Position numbers and translations under genes: made by a program. Positions 1 to 12,500 of a stretch of DNA of 64,000 bases are shown piece by piece. Below the pieces are notes generated by a model that saw only the letters and a list, made by a program, of their open reading frames with translations, was not told where the DNA came from and made no database searches. Source of the DNA: Tubiluchus corallicola (lineage: Eukaryota; Priapulida; Priapulimorpha; Priapulimorphida; Tubiluchidae). Location: assembly GCA_030141605.1 (NCBI GenBank), contig JAQGDQ010000079.1:310001-374000 (forward strand). Direction: 5' to 3'. The stretch's first letter is position 1. Each line of letters begins with the position of its first letter.

Positions 1-3000
1 AGATGGCCATTCTTGCTCGTTCTTGTGAAGAAATTTCGGTCCTCTCCACCATTTTTCATCATTAATAAGTTGATTTGCAGTTTTCCTTCTAGTCACAGCA
101 TCAGCAGCATTCTCTTTTGATGTGACATGCCGCCATTGATGTGGAAATGTTTGACTCTGAATTTCGCCTATACGATTAGCGATGAACGGTTTCAGTGTGC
201 GACTTCTACTCCTTATCCACCATAAAACGTTCATACTATCACACCAAAAAATTGCATTTTTTAGTTCCATGTTTAGTGCACCAGCTATGTGGTCCGTAAG
301 CCTTAGCCCCAGTATTGCAGCCATCATTTCTAGTCGTGGAATACTAATTGCAATCAGAGGGGCTACACGAGACTTTGCTGCGATGAGTCGACACGATATA
401 GTTCCATCAGGATAGGTACAACGTAGATAGCTAACTGCTGCATAGGCTTCTTGCGATGCATCTACGAATGTGTGCAGTGTGCATGAATCTGTACCCCCCT
501 CCGTGACCAAACATCTCGGAATATGAATTTCTGGCATCTCGATCAATTCTGTAAACCACATTTTGGCTTTCCATTGCAAGTTTTCGTCAAGCTCGTCGTC
601 CCATCCTAAACCGGCTGTCCACATTTCCTGCATGATAATTTTCCCTCGAACGAGAAATGCTGCCAGAAATCCCAATGGATCAAATATTGTAGCGAACTTC
701 CTCAGTATATTACGCTTGGTAAATAAGAAATTGTCGATGTCCATGGATTTTGGTTTGAAGGTGAAAACATCTTCCTTTGCCAGCCACAGTACTCCAAGTG
801 TTTTTATACTCGGAAGAAGTCCTTCATCTAAGTTAATTTCTGATGCTCTCTCCTCTTGTGGTATCTCGGCTAACACTACAGGTGAATTTGATAACCATTT
901 ACGAGCTCGCATGCCAGCCTTTTCCCAAAGACCGGACAACTGACTGTAGAGCTCTATGCCTTGTTCATCGTCGATGGCTGAATCCATGCTATCGTCCATA
1001 TACGTCGAGTAGAGTATGGTTTCTGTAGCCATTGGATACTGCAATTGAAATTTTTCTGCATGCTTCCGCGTCACAAATTGTGCAAGAAATGGTGATGCAT
1101 TTACCCCAAAAACGACCCTTTCGAATTCATATTGGTCAGGCTGTCTGTTTTCGAAATTCCTCCAGAGAAATCTATGGTAAACCCTGTCCTCAGGAACAAT
1201 TTTAATCATCAAGTACATCTCTGCAATGTCCGATACCAATGCTACAGGATTTTTACGAAAACGAAGCAAGACATCGAATAAGTCTCTCTGCAGCTTTGGT
1301 CCGGGACTAATGACATCATTCAGCGAGACTCCATCGCATTCTTCTGACGAATCAAACACCATGCGTACTTTTGTTGTCTCTCTATCTGGTCTGATTATTG
1401 GAAAATGGGGTAAAAACCATCGTCCGCATTGCTGATCTTCTAATGATGTCACTTGACGTATGTAGCCTTTCTTCACATACTGCTGAATATTATCTTCGTA
1501 TATTTTTGCCACTTCTGGATTTTTTAGTAGACGTTTTTCGGTGCTCTGTAGTCTTTTCAGTGCCTTTTCGTAGCTCAATTTCGCACTAGGCAGCTCAACT
1601 GAATTATCTTTCCATGGTATGCAAACCTCATAATGTCCATCCGTCATTTTCATGGATTTCTCTACTTTAGCTAAAGCGTTCTCTGCACCAATATCCAGAA
1701 TGCGGCAACTTGGCATCGTGCCAGCTGAATCTATCTGCCAAAATTGTTGCAACATCTCATCAAGCCGAATTTCACTAGCTTCAGCCGAAAAATACGTGTG
1801 AACGAAATTGGTGCGAACACGATAACTGTCGCAATCATTTGGTTGTCCTATACATGTCCATCCGAGTGGAGTTAATCTAGCTATTGGCTCCCCTGGCTTT
1901 CCACGAACATCTCTGTACGAATAATGTAAATCGGTGTAATCGCTGCCAATCAACATGTCTACGATGAGGCGACGTCCTAGTTTTGGAAATTCAATAGCTT
2001 TCAAATGGTCCCACTTGTGACTGCATTCATTCCAGTTTATTACATTCAAATTTCCGGTAACTCTTTCAGCCGTTAATGCGCTGAATTTCATGTCCAGCTG
2101 GCCGTTGACACTCTGTAGATTAAATGTTACAGGTCTTGTTTCGAAAACTTTTGTTTGCCCATTTAAAACGTTGACGTTAATCTGCTGAGTCTCACCCTCA
2201 AGTCCTAACTCTGCTGCTACATCCGAGTTGATGTACGATCTTGTGCTGGCATCATCTAATAATGCGTTGATTGTCAATTTACGATTTCCATTTTTCACGA
2301 TTATTGGTATAGTTCGCAACATAATTTTTTCAACTATCTTGGGATTGCCAGATGTCATTGTCACAGCCGAATTTTGTTTGTCAGGTGGTATGGTCGATGT
2401 GCTACTGCGATGCGATGAACCATCTTCAGCTGCAGGTTTGATTGATGACGGTGTAGAACCAACAGCATTGCTGTAGTTCTTGTTGGTCGCGGCTAAATGC
2501 GAATTATTTTCTCTAACTTCTTTTGACGAATGTAGAAATCTGTTATGATTGTATTTGCAGCTGTCTATGCCACAAACTCTGCTACGTGGACAGGTTTGAC
2601 CTTGGTGATCTGACCCCAGACAGCGATAGCATAAGTTCAATCGCTTTGCAGAGTCCCATCTTTGTGGAATGCTCATCTTGCGAAACTCATCACACCTCCA
2701 AACACCGTGAGGCCCATTGCAAACTTTGCATAATCTTTGTGATTGACTACTTCTGGAAACTGCAGCTTCTTGGTTATCTCCTGTTGTCCCAAAGTACGAT
2801 CTCGGTTTTGGTTTTGTGTCCAAATTGCTGGCCCCTAAACCATAAACTGTCTCGTGTGCTATTGTGTAAAACTCTGCCTCGCGAATTATCCATTCTCTTA
2901 GCGAAATAACATTTTCTGCCCGACGTTTCTCGAATAACCAACGCTGGAATTGAGCCAGCATGCTTTCTGGCATTTTCTTCTTTAATTTTGCGTAAAGTGA

Positions 3001-4083
3001 TCCATTACCTAATTCTTCGTGTCGACCAGCCTCTTGTAAATTTACTACGGTCAAGTCCAATAAATCCGCGAATTTTTCTATTTCTTTAGCGTGCTCAGTT
3101 CGAATTGGCCTAAATCTTTCCAGTTCTTCTAATTGCAGCGCCACCTGTCGTCGACGACCGCCATATTTTCTATCTAATCTCTCTTTAGCAGCTTGGTATG
3201 CAACTGCCGAATGTCCCAAATTCTCAATGACCTTCAACGCCTCACCGGATAAATACTGTCTAAGTTGCAAAAGTTTATACTCTGCTGTCGCTGGCGCTGA
3301 ATCTATACAAGCACAAAACGCTGCTTTCCAATTTTCGTAGCTCTTTTTGTCTCCATTAAAAACCGGGATGGAAACTCTCTTTAATTGCCTCCACATATCA
3401 ACACCTATGGAAACGTCCTCATGCTGCACGGTAGCTGCTGTGTTGTACCGATCAGCTGGTTGATGGCGGGTCCATGATGTGTTGCTAAATTCTCGCTGCT
3501 CAGAATCGAAGTGAGCTTCCTCGTATAGTTCAGCTTTTACATTATAATGTTCAGTAGCAGACGTTGTAGGGATATCACTCCCGAGAGGTTTTGCAGGTGG
3601 CGTAGCCCATGGTGAATGCATGTTGTCAGATTCGATGTTTGCTGACGCCCTTGCTGTAGCAGTAGATCCGCCTCCATGTCCCAGTTTTAAGGTTTGCAGG
3701 TAGACCTGTGCTTTACTGTATACTGTCGCGTACTCGTCAGACAACTTCTCCAATTCGTCAATGACCTCGTCTATGCATTCTTCTATCTTTTGACCCCCTG
3801 TCTCATCTGTCAGGTAATTTTCCAGTAAATTCTCCACTACCGACATTGCTCTACTTTGCGCCTCGTCTATCTTATCAAATAAATCTAAAATGTTCTGACG
3901 TGTTTCCCATTCGTCCTGGTGGACTTCTTGACTGATTAATTGCAGTAGTTTATTTTTTAACTTCGTAAGTGCAGATTTGGCGCTAGCTTTTTCTGCTTTT
4001 AACTCCTGCCGACTAGTGTTGATAATTTTTGCGCTACGTACCCTATCGCTCTCCTTTCCAGCCGATTGTTGCTGCTGACTCAT
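1..4083 (-). CDS. BEL/Pao gag-pol polyprotein, partial (C-terminus beyond window)
   Basis: The frame opens at ATG 4083 (Met-Ser-Gln-rich start) and stays open to position 1. By eye: an N-terminal charged, coiled gag region (residues ~1-200); a gag core resembling the DUF1759 family of BEL/Pao elements (~220-400); a CCHC zinc knuckle of form CxxCxxxxHxxxxC near residues 480-495 (about 2600-2633); a retropepsin-like region with LLDDAST near residue 610 (about 2250); the reverse transcriptase with its YMDD box near residue 1026 (about 995-1006); and the RNase H-like/Pao-peptidase region with FVDAS near residue 1200. The family function is reverse transcription and integration of the element's own RNA. 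No frame break was found on reading every codon. Integrase is not in the window. Confidence 0.9.
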   Translation of the reverse strand, partial: MSQQQQSAGKESDRVRSAKIINTSRQELKAEKASAKSALTKLKNKLLQLISQEVHQDEWETRQNILDLFDKIDEAQSRAMSVVENLLENYLTDETGGQKIEECIDEVIDELEKLSDEYATVYSKAQVYLQTLKLGHGGGSTATARASANIESDNMHSPWATPPAKPLGSDIPTTSATEHYNVKAELYEEAHFDSEQREFSNTSWTRHQPADRYNTAATVQHEDVSIGVDMWRQLKRVSIPVFNGDKKSYENWKAAFCACIDSAPATAEYKLLQLRQYLSGEALKVIENLGHSAVAYQAAKERLDRKYGGRRRQVALQLEELERFRPIRTEHAKEIEKFADLLDLTVVNLQEAGRHEELGNGSLYAKLKKKMPESMLAQFQRWLFEKRRAENVISLREWIIREAEFYTIAHETVYGLGASNLDTKPKPRSYFGTTGDNQEAAVSRSSQSQRLCKVCNGPHGVWRCDEFRKMSIPQRWDSAKRLNLCYRCLGSDHQGQTCPRSRVCGIDSCKYNHNRFLHSSKEVRENNSHLAATNKNYSNAVGSTPSSIKPAAEDGSSHRSSTSTIPPDKQNSAVTMTSGNPKIVEKIMLRTIPIIVKNGNRKLTINALLDDASTRSYINSDVAAELGLEGETQQINVNVLNGQTKVFETRPVTFNLQSVNGQLDMKFSALTAERVTGNLNVINWNECSHKWDHLKAIEFPKLGRRLIVDMLIGSDYTDLHYSYRDVRGKPGEPIARLTPLGWTCIGQPNDCDSYRVRTNFVHTYFSAEASEIRLDEMLQQFWQIDSAGTMPSCRILDIGAENALAKVEKSMKMTDGHYEVCIPWKDNSVELPSAKLSYEKALKRLQSTEKRLLKNPEVAKIYEDNIQQYVKKGYIRQVTSLEDQQCGRWFLPHFPIIRPDRETTKVRMVFDSSEECDGVSLNDVISPGPKLQRDLFDVLLRFRKNPVALVSDIAEMYLMIKIVPEDRVYHRFLWRNFENRQPDQYEFERVVFGVNASPFLAQFVTRKHAEKFQLQYPMATETILYSTYMDDSMDSAIDDEQGIELYSQLSGLWEKAGMRARKWLSNSPVVLAEIPQEERASEINLDEGLLPSIKTLGVLWLAKEDVFTFKPKSMDIDNFLFTKRNILRKFATIFDPLGFLAAFLVRGKIIMQEMWTAGLGWDDELDENLQWKAKMWFTELIEMPEIHIPRCLVTEGGTDSCTLHTFVDASQEAYAAVSYLRCTYPDGTISCRLIAAKSRVAPLIAISIPRLEMMAAILGLRLTDHIAGALNMELKNAIFWCDSMNVLWWIRSRSRTLKPFIANRIGEIQSQTFPHQWRHVTSKENAADAVTRRKTANQLINDEKWWRGPKFLHKNEQEWPS

Positions 4084-4140
4084 GGCTATGGCGATACGAT
4101 GAAGTCAAATGAAACCCGATACATGTAGTACGACGAATAC

Positions 4141-4210
4141 GATAACGATATTTACTGCAGACGAGTTTCACAGCATAAATTACCGCTGACGAGTTTCACT
4201 GCGTAACTAC
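4141..4210. repeat. Short direct repeat in the retrotransposon leader
   Basis: The motif GACGAGTTTCAC followed by GC(A/G)TAA occurs twice, about 27 bases apart, between the primer binding site and the gag start codon. Function unknown. Confidence 0.6.
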
Positions 4211-4211
4211 T

Positions 4212-4222
4212 CTCTGCTACCA
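4212..4222 (-). other. Retrotransposon primer binding site (tRNA-Met initiator type)
   Basis: On the minus strand this reads TGGTAGCAGAG, complementary to the 3' end of animal initiator tRNA-Met (CTCTGCTA plus CCA). Eleven bases match and the following bases only partly. It lies two bases inside a CA dinucleotide that would end the LTR, and upstream of the gag ATG, as expected for minus-strand DNA priming. The tRNA match is from general knowledge of the conserved animal tRNA and was not searched. Confidence 0.6.
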
Positions 4223-4224
4223 GT

Positions 4225-4525
4225 TGTTTTGAAGTAAATCCCAAAAACTTTTATTTTAAATTCAATATTACAGAACAAATCAAATACGTGGCGATTTCTT
4301 CGCTTCCAATGAGTAGACTAAAAAACGTGCTCAATTCTGATTGGTTGACCTACTAAATGCATATAACGAAGCCAAGTTTTACAGGCAATTCTAAATAAGT
4401 ACAACTTTAGATTAAAGGGCAAGCAGAGAGAAATCTTCCGAACAGTGGTTTTTTCATGCGCAGTGTGCTCTTGCTTTTAATAATAGAGTTTCCATTGATT
4501 TACACAGTACAGAGCGTAGTTGTCA
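4225..4525 (-). repeat. Probable 5' LTR of the BEL/Pao element (outer edge uncertain)
   Basis: In element orientation the inner edge ends in AAAACA just before the primer binding site. An AATAAA-type poly(A) signal lies near 4250-4256 and a weak TATA-like GTTATATGC near 4359-4367, in LTR order. Two TG starts are possible for the outer edge: minus-strand TGACAAC (edge 4525) or TGTAACAGG (edge 4575). The 3' LTR is outside the window, so this cannot be settled here. Confidence 0.45.
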
Positions 4526-4575
4526 CCTTCTTGTTCTAAACCCTCAAGGTAGTAATTTTGCCAGTTCCTGTTACA

Positions 4576-6534
4576 ACTATGAAAGCCAGTTTCATTGCTT
4601 TGATGCCGCTTTTGTGACGGCTGACTCAGTGTAATTATCCCAGCTGCTACTGCTCTGTTGACTTTGTAATGATGGCACCGAATGATTTGTTACAGTCATT
4701 ATTAGTTACTGAAATGTTTTACTTATTTATAGTCCCGTTCTATCAAGTGCCAGTTACTAAAATGTTTAGCCTAGCCTTTTGTGCAAATATAGTCTTTTGT
4801 GCAAATACCGTAGTTTTCTACAATTGCACAATTGTTTTGTTTGGCTTCTCATTTCAACTCGATTGCGTTAAATTCTAGGGACACATATTTCTAGTACATT
4901 TCTGTAGTAACTTTAGCTTATCGTGAGAAATTTTGACCTTCTTGGTTATGTCGTAAAGTGTAAGAGTAGTATTAAAATCTGATAGTGGGAAAGTGTTAAG
5001 AGTGCTCATTAGTATAATGGAAAAGATATTAGATGTAGGCCTTTAGAGTTGTAAAGAATGCTACCAAATATTTTGACAAGATTTTACCAGATTTAATGGA
5101 CAAATCTCTTAAAGCTGTTAAAACAATCACGTGCAAACGTTAAACAAAAGAGTTCATCAGGTGTTTAGTGTTCAGAGAGAAACCAAAATTCGCTTTTTTC
5201 TATGAGCCTATCTGAATTTCATAGTTTTTTGTAGTGAATAACCCATCATGTTGTGATTCAGCATGTGCTCATGCACACATACACACACAAACTGGATGCA
5301 TAACATTAGATTCAGAGCACATTCATTGCAATATGTAAAAATGCAGTTTAGCTGCATGCTTCAAATTGAACAGCGCTACCTACAGAAAAATGCATAACAT
5401 TTTGTTATTAATGTCTTATCTTGATGTTGTAACAAGGAAAATCTATTATGAAGTCATATTAGCATCATACTAGCAGAGAGTTTGTCTTGTTGCCATTTTC
5501 ATTTGCCCAAATAAAAACTAACAATACCCTCTAAATTGGTAGCGTTGCCAGTGGCAAAAATCGTACATTGCAAACTAGATAAACCATCTTGGTCTTCCTA
5601 AAAAGGAACTGTTTTCTTTCAAGACATTTGATGAACATTCAGTCAATGCAGCAAGGACTATACATGTGATATCTTGTTCTGCCCAAAATGTCATTACTTA
5701 GCAAGAATATTTTATTGTTATATTGGCTTTTCATATTTTTGCCCCCAACCCCCTTCTTGCTTTTGCAGTTAAACGCTTGTTTCAAGTTACCTAATTCTCT
5801 TTTTGTTGTCTGCATCATGCAATGTATTTAATTAAGGCAAGTTATGTAAACATTAAAATTTTTATGAAGAATTTTTTTCGTTTAATTTCGTTTGATTTTA
5901 AATTTATAATCTTAATCATGACCATTGTAACTTTTTGCTAATGAAAAGTAGAATAAATGCAGCAAATTTATTGTGAAAATGTTTATTATCAATGTGCTGC
6001 TTTTAAGATGGACTTTTGCAAATATGCACCAAATTCTGGTCTCTGATCATGTGTTTTAATTTTCCTACTTTAAATCCTATTTCAATAAATGATTAGCAGA
6101 ATAAACTTGAGTTTTTTTTACTAATCACTACTGTTATTGATCTATAAGTGTAGTGTTATTTTTTTCAATGGAAAGCTTCATGCATCACCATTGGCACTGT
6201 TACGAAGGTAATACCAAAATGCAGTTTACCAGTTGTTCTGTAATCCCACTACAAACTACAGCAAACTGTTGAAACTATAGAACAAATCTCACTCACCAAA
6301 TAATAAATAAGTGATAGCAATTAAATGGTTTTATAATGCCAAATTTGTTGTACAATTTTTAGTCAGTAGCTGCTGTGAAAAACAAACTCGCATTTATCGA
6401 AGCCCATCCTGCTGCTAAAATCCCATGGGAGTTGATTCATAATGTACTCAATTAATTTTAATGTTATCCTTTATTGCTTTCTAATAATTAATTCATGTAC
6501 ACGAACTCTATCATTAGTATAATTTTCTTTGCAG
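4576..6534. other. Gene-poor stretch, probably ORP intron
   Basis: AT-rich DNA with no convincing coding exon. I looked for the first half of the ORP PH domain here and did not find it. One exon-like open stretch (6363-6455) follows a TTTTTAG acceptor-like site and encodes about 30 ordinary-looking residues (…EAHPAAKIPWELIHNVLN) before a stop. It matches nothing I recognise. Confidence 0.5.
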
Positions 6535-9500
6535 AGTGGGCACTGGGTTGGAACCGTCTTGCTCAACGTTTGCGAATTAATCGAGCGACCGTCGAAGAAA
6601 GATGGCTTCTGTTTCAAGTTGTTTCATCCTTTAGACCAAAGCATTTGGGCTACAAAGGTTCGTACAATTTGCAAATTAAATTTCAGTTTAGTGCAGTGTG
6701 GATTTATTTGGTAAATTAATTACTGTTTGAATTTTAATGAGACAGAATTTTTGGTGCTTTTCGAGTATGTGCTATGTAATCAAATTGCAATCAAGTAACA
6801 ATGTATGTTTAGCCAACTAAGGCCACAGGAGGTGTGAACATATCTTGTATTCATCATTTTGTTTCAAGTCTGTGAAATATATGCAGTGTGTATTTAGCTG
6901 TCTAGCTTTAACAAAATTTTAATTTTTTTTGTTTAATATTGTCATTTGTTATGTGTGGTAATGCGTTGATTATCAGACAAAGCAGTAATTGAGTGTTTGT
7001 GCACTTCTAATTTCTCCTTTGCAAATGCAGCTTTTGATTCTTCAAATAGTTCAATGTAAACTTTATGCTGTTAATCACCCAACGCTACTAGGAACCCGTC
7101 CTTGTTGCTTGCGCATCAATTGTATTGATGGAGAAACAAACATACATGTACTTTCAGGGCCTATATGCATACTGAAGCCATAAGTGTCTTTGCCTAGTAA
7201 CTAATGGGCAAAAAGCAAATGATTATCATGCTAACTGGCCATCAGACTGCAGGTTTTTTATTTTCCAGTAATTTTTTGCTTCACTGCAATAATTAGTACT
7301 ATTAGTACTATAATTCACTACAATAATCAGCAGTGTCCATAAACAAATTGTTTTTTGTCCTTGCTTTAATGTAATCAGTTTTCGTGAAATTAATGCAACA
7401 AATCATATTACTACATTGCTTTAAATCACATTACTACATTTTAGGGCCCGTCTGGTGAAACCATGGGTGCCGTGACACAGCCATTGCCTACGGCATATCT
7501 GATATTTCGTGCGCCATCAGAAGGTGCTGGAAAATGTTGGATGGATGCTCTGGAACTGGCTCTACGATGTTCTTCACTTCTCATACGCAGCATGACAAAG
7601 GTATGTTTTAGAATAATATTTGTTTAAGATAGCTTATTTGATAACTACAGCCCTTTGACAAATTATCTTTTTAAACTCATCGATATTTAAGAGGTATATT
7701 AATGATGTTTACTGTCATCAACATTTACTTTGAGACTTATATAAACTAAGTTATAAATTTAATTAATTTTGCTCTTAACATGGCTAGAGCTTAGCTGAGT
7801 GACAACTCTCGATGCTGAGATACCCAGCTTGAAGAAATCACAAACTGGCTCTTCATCATTGGCCTGTTTTGCCACCTGTAGGTTTTCTTTCAAAATATAG
7901 TGCATTATGTTCGGCAGCTAAATGTCTACAAAAGTACCAGTTGTAATTATCAAGTGCAACATAAAGTTTAGTTTCAACGTAACTTGCATGTTATGCAGAT
8001 CGCCTATTTTTATCCATGGTACTTATACATACGTCTACATATATATGTACGGCATTTTGGCATGGAGTGCAAGCTCAATATTCAAATTATTGAACAAATG
8101 AGCTCAGTTTTTGTAAAATTTTATCATCTTGCTCATTTGCCCGTTCTGATTGCAGGCTGTAATAATGCTACATAAATTACAGTACAAGAAACTAAAAGAA
8201 ACTTGTTCTATGAACAAAATATAAATCTTTTTGAATCAATACCTATGTGTAAATACCACAGGGAACTACTCGAAACTAAACTACAGGAAGTTAGGGCCCT
8301 GGATCCGAGACTTCTAAATGTTGAAGCACAAGAAAACCCTTCACTTAACATAAAGCTTAAGAATTTCCTCTTGAAATATTATACCACTTACCTACTGCCT
8401 TTTGCATGCAGGGCTTGCGTCGACAGTAACCCTGTATAAAACTTGTAAACTTAAACTTCCGCGATGACCGTTAAAAAAAGTTTAGAGAACACTGCGCGAA
8501 GTTGGAAAAAATAATCACATCATGCGTAGCACACATGTTACTAACCAAGTAAAATTTTAAATTACTGTACGTTTTTGGTTAATGAGTGGCCTGGAGGGTG
8601 AGCCAGTAACATTTTACCAATTGGCACGAACATTTTAAATTATTATTTCTAGTTATATAAGTCTTTCCATCAGGCAAGTGAAATGCGAAGTAAAATAGAT
8701 TTGTATGGAACGTTTTTGGGTCATAATTTTACGTTGCTTTTTCTTCCACGATTTACGTTTGCGTAAATGACATCATGCAATGGCAACTTCGAAACAATAA
8801 TGTGGGAGATTTAAAATGGAAACAAACAAAAATTCCCTTTAATGCGAGTACGATATATGCATAAAAATGCTGTAAAGTATTATAATTTGTTAAGGCAATT
8901 TTTTTGAAACCTACTTCAGGTACCCCTTTTCTTGTCCTTAAGTATTTTTGGCTATTGCCCTAATAGACGATCAAAAATCATGTAACCAAAAAGTATACGT
9001 CTGTCTGCTTTGAGGTCATCTTGTTTCAGCTGGATCTCTGTGCCTGTGCATGGACTTGCCTGAGCACAGAATTATCTTCCAAAGATAACGTTTTACACAA
9101 CATGTAGGTTTACTTTTGCATTTGGTGTCTTAACACTTTACTGTATATAGTAAGTAAAGGATTAACTGAAATAGTGTTTATTTTTTATGCTGCTGACATT
9201 GGTCTAATCCCATGTAACATCTTGCCTGATACAGGATGGTCAAGGTCAGGCATTACCTATGAATCAAATGGAAGATGTATCAGAAGTAGTTGATACTGGG
9301 GAAGTGTCCATGATCATGAGTCCAATGACTTTGCTAGACAGCGTCCCTCCAGGAAAGTGGAGTGAATCTGACGGTGAATTCAACTTGACTGATCAAGGTC
9401 TGTATTCTGATTTAAATTCTAATCACATATGATGTGTCTCTGCAGTTTCTTCTGTCAGAGGTCTTTTGCAAAATTCTTTCATTTCCTTAAAAATCAGTAT

Positions 9501-12500
9501 CGCTAAATTAGTCTTATAGATATTTCAAGACATTAGTCTGCATGCTTAATGTTAAAAAGAAAATTTATTAAAGTTTTAAAAGGCTGTGTATTTCATCCTT
9601 TTGTAGTACTTGTTTGAGTAGTATGTATTTTTACTACCACTCAAGTGTTTTATGTGCTATTTGTTTATGTTAATCCCAAAATATTAATTAATTTGAAAGC
9701 ACATTTATAATATTACTGACTGGTAGAACATTGATAATATAATTTAGAATTGGCCCCTGAAGTGTAATGCGAGTCCTGCCACCCGATAGGTGACACCAAT
9801 GTTGAATGACCTAGGACCTTTTCAGTGCATCCGCAGTATTACTTCAGTGTTGAGCACTTTCTTTGATTAGCACAAAAATGAACAGTGGATTGTTAGACCT
9901 GAATTTGGCTCAGAGTACTTTTAGCACATAGCGGAATTTTTTAGTTAAACATTCTCTAGCTCTCCGTTATTTCTTTGCAGATTTTGATGATCGTCACAGC
10001 ACTGATGATGCGAGAGAAGTTGATGGAGTTCATTCGGAAAAGACTGATTCTGAATCAGAGCAACAAGATGAATGCTTTGATACAAATTTACGTACTATAC
10101 CTCCCAAAGAATCCCATTATGTTCTTCAGACTCATGAAGTAGGACAGGTACAGTAAACTTTTAATATCTGTGAGTTCTGAGATTTATGTTGCTATAATGT
10201 AAATTCCATGGACAGCTTGTTTCTCTTTTGTTAAATCTGATGTGTAAGGAAAATTGAGATTTGCAGCATAGATGGGGTTACTTAACTATTATTGTAATTT
10301 AAATATTGAGGTGATATTAAACTAAAAAAATCAAAATGAAAAGGATTTTGAGGAAACTGAATCTGAAATGAAAGTTTTTAATTTTTTTGAATGTCTAGGT
10401 TTTAGATCTCCAATCTCTTTAATCAAATTTGGGCTAGGGTAAAGTGGTTTGCATCCAAAATATCCCTTGTTAAAATCCATTTTTCACTTTTTTGTTTTCC
10501 TTAAAATTGTGATCGCTCTCATCAGTTTTTTTTTTTGTAATTCATTTTTAACCTATCATAAATTGATTATTTTATAATAAAAATATCACATTTGATTAGC
10601 ATTGTGCTCTTCTCTGCTGGGAAAATTAGTTTAAAGCATTAGAAAAACATCAGCTATATATCAAATTTTAATTTGAAAACTTTGGAACATCAGTACTGTG
10701 TTCATCGTCAATCAGTAAATAGTAAAAATAAATAATTGATGTCAGAATTCTAAAAAATGGAATGTATGAAACAATTAAGCCTATAACCATTTCTAGGCAA
10801 AATGTTTCTAAGTTCCGAAAGTTCCTTGAGTAACATTATATAATTTGAACAAATTTGGTTAGCTTTCTTTAATGTGAAAACTAGGTATTTTTTCTAAGTC
10901 ACAAAAATGAAATTATCAAAATTATTCATTGGCACACCACTACAGGTAGGTTTCCGATACAGAATTGTTGTAAACATGTCATTAAATTAGCTATATTTTT
11001 TGTGTAATGATAAAAATTTTTGCATTTCAGTAAATCATATCTTGCTATGTATGTTTGTTGAAATAGTGAAATTCTTTACTGCCATCATAACATAAATTTA
11101 CCGCCTGCAAAGATAGAAAGTATTAGCATGCTTTAGTCTTATTCAGTTTTTTTTACAAATATGTATTCTTTTTTTTCAGTTTCTGGTAGCTGGTGAAAGT
11201 TGCCAAACTGAAGAAATTGCAGATGAAAATAAAAGTCTTGTTTGGTCGTTACTAAAACAGGTACCTGCAGCCAGAGCTTCATAGTTACCAAAGTGCCACA
11301 TTTATTTATGTATCCTGTTAACAATATGGCAAGGCATGATTATGGTTTAATGTAAATTAATGACTGTGAAAAGGTTATTGTCGTCATCCTTTCCTTTTTA
11401 TTACTAAAACGTGTATTTCCCCAACCCTTCATACGTATAATTGTGTGCATTTTGTACATGTTCTTATGGGTGGCTGACCTCGATAACTTATAGTTCTTTC
11501 ACCACCCTTTCACCACTAATCAATAATTACTTTTGCACTTTGTAATATTATTGTATGTTGTATAGATTTATAAATCTGTTAGTTATGTATTTTGCTATTT
11601 TAAAAATGGTGATAAACTAATAAACTTACTTACTTACTTACTTATTTTATATGCTTTATATTTTTCATCATTATTTTGATCTCTTATTCAATATAAATAT
11701 AAAGGCTAAAATTGGACAGTTTTGGTTTTTTAAATAAAATTACACGTCTGTATATTTTTTTATGCATTTTAGGTTCGACCTGGTATGGATCTCTCTAAAG
11801 TGGTGCTACCTACATTTATACTTGAACCACGTTCTTTCTTAGACAAACTTACAGATTATTACTATCATGCTGACTATTTATCTCTGTAAGTTTTTTCTTT
11901 ACATAATTCCTAAATCTAAATAAATAAAGTACACTTTTTAAAGAAATATATCAGTATCTAGAACAATTAACAATGAATATGCTTCTGCATAAGTTAAACA
12001 TTTTTTCCTTAATGTAAAATTTGTGCAAATGGGGCATTTTGCAGTGTAACTAGAAAATGTGAATTTTTTTGCAAGAAAGAGTTGCCTTTTTGTTTAGAAC
12101 TGAAATTTTGTAAGTACCTGAAATGCTGGAAATTATAATATTTACAGAGCTGTCCAAGAAGAAGATCCCTTTGTTAGGATGAAATCTGTTGTACAGTGGT
12201 ACTTATCAGGATTTTATAAAAAACCAAAGGTTAGTGTATTTGGTTCATAGTTTTCACTCACGAATGACTTGAACTTCATGAACACAAATTTATGTAGCTG
12301 TTGTCTTCGCATTTATGTTAAAAATATTAGTCTAATGTGGTACTCAAGACGTCATTAAGTGGTACCTAATCCTAATGCGAGCGACTGACTTTGATCATTC
12401 TTCATATTTTGCACTTCATTATGATTATAATCAGCAGTGTCAAAGTAGCAGAACAGCTAACATGTTGTACTTGTGTATATTGATGTTTCATGCAAACTCA

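Larger units (their letters stand above)
1..4575 (-). mobile_element. BEL/Pao LTR retrotransposon, 5' portion (runs off left edge)
   Basis: A minus-strand element consisting of a probable LTR (about 4225-4525 or 4575), a primer binding site at 4212-4222, a leader, and a long gag-pol frame from 4083 leftward past position 1. The domain order (gag-like, zinc knuckle, aspartic protease, reverse transcriptase, RNase H-like) is that of BEL/Pao elements. The integrase and the 3' LTR must lie outside the window. The coding frame has no stop codon or frameshift in 1361 codons, so this copy looks young. It lies upstream of, and antisense to, the ORP exons, so it may sit in an intron of that gene; this is inference. 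The outer LTR edge is uncertain because there is no second LTR to compare. Confidence 0.85.

Noticed and set aside
2523-2909. Plus-strand Cys-rich 128-codon frame
   Set aside because: Antisense shadow of the retrotransposon zinc-knuckle region, which is open and motif-bearing on the minus strand.
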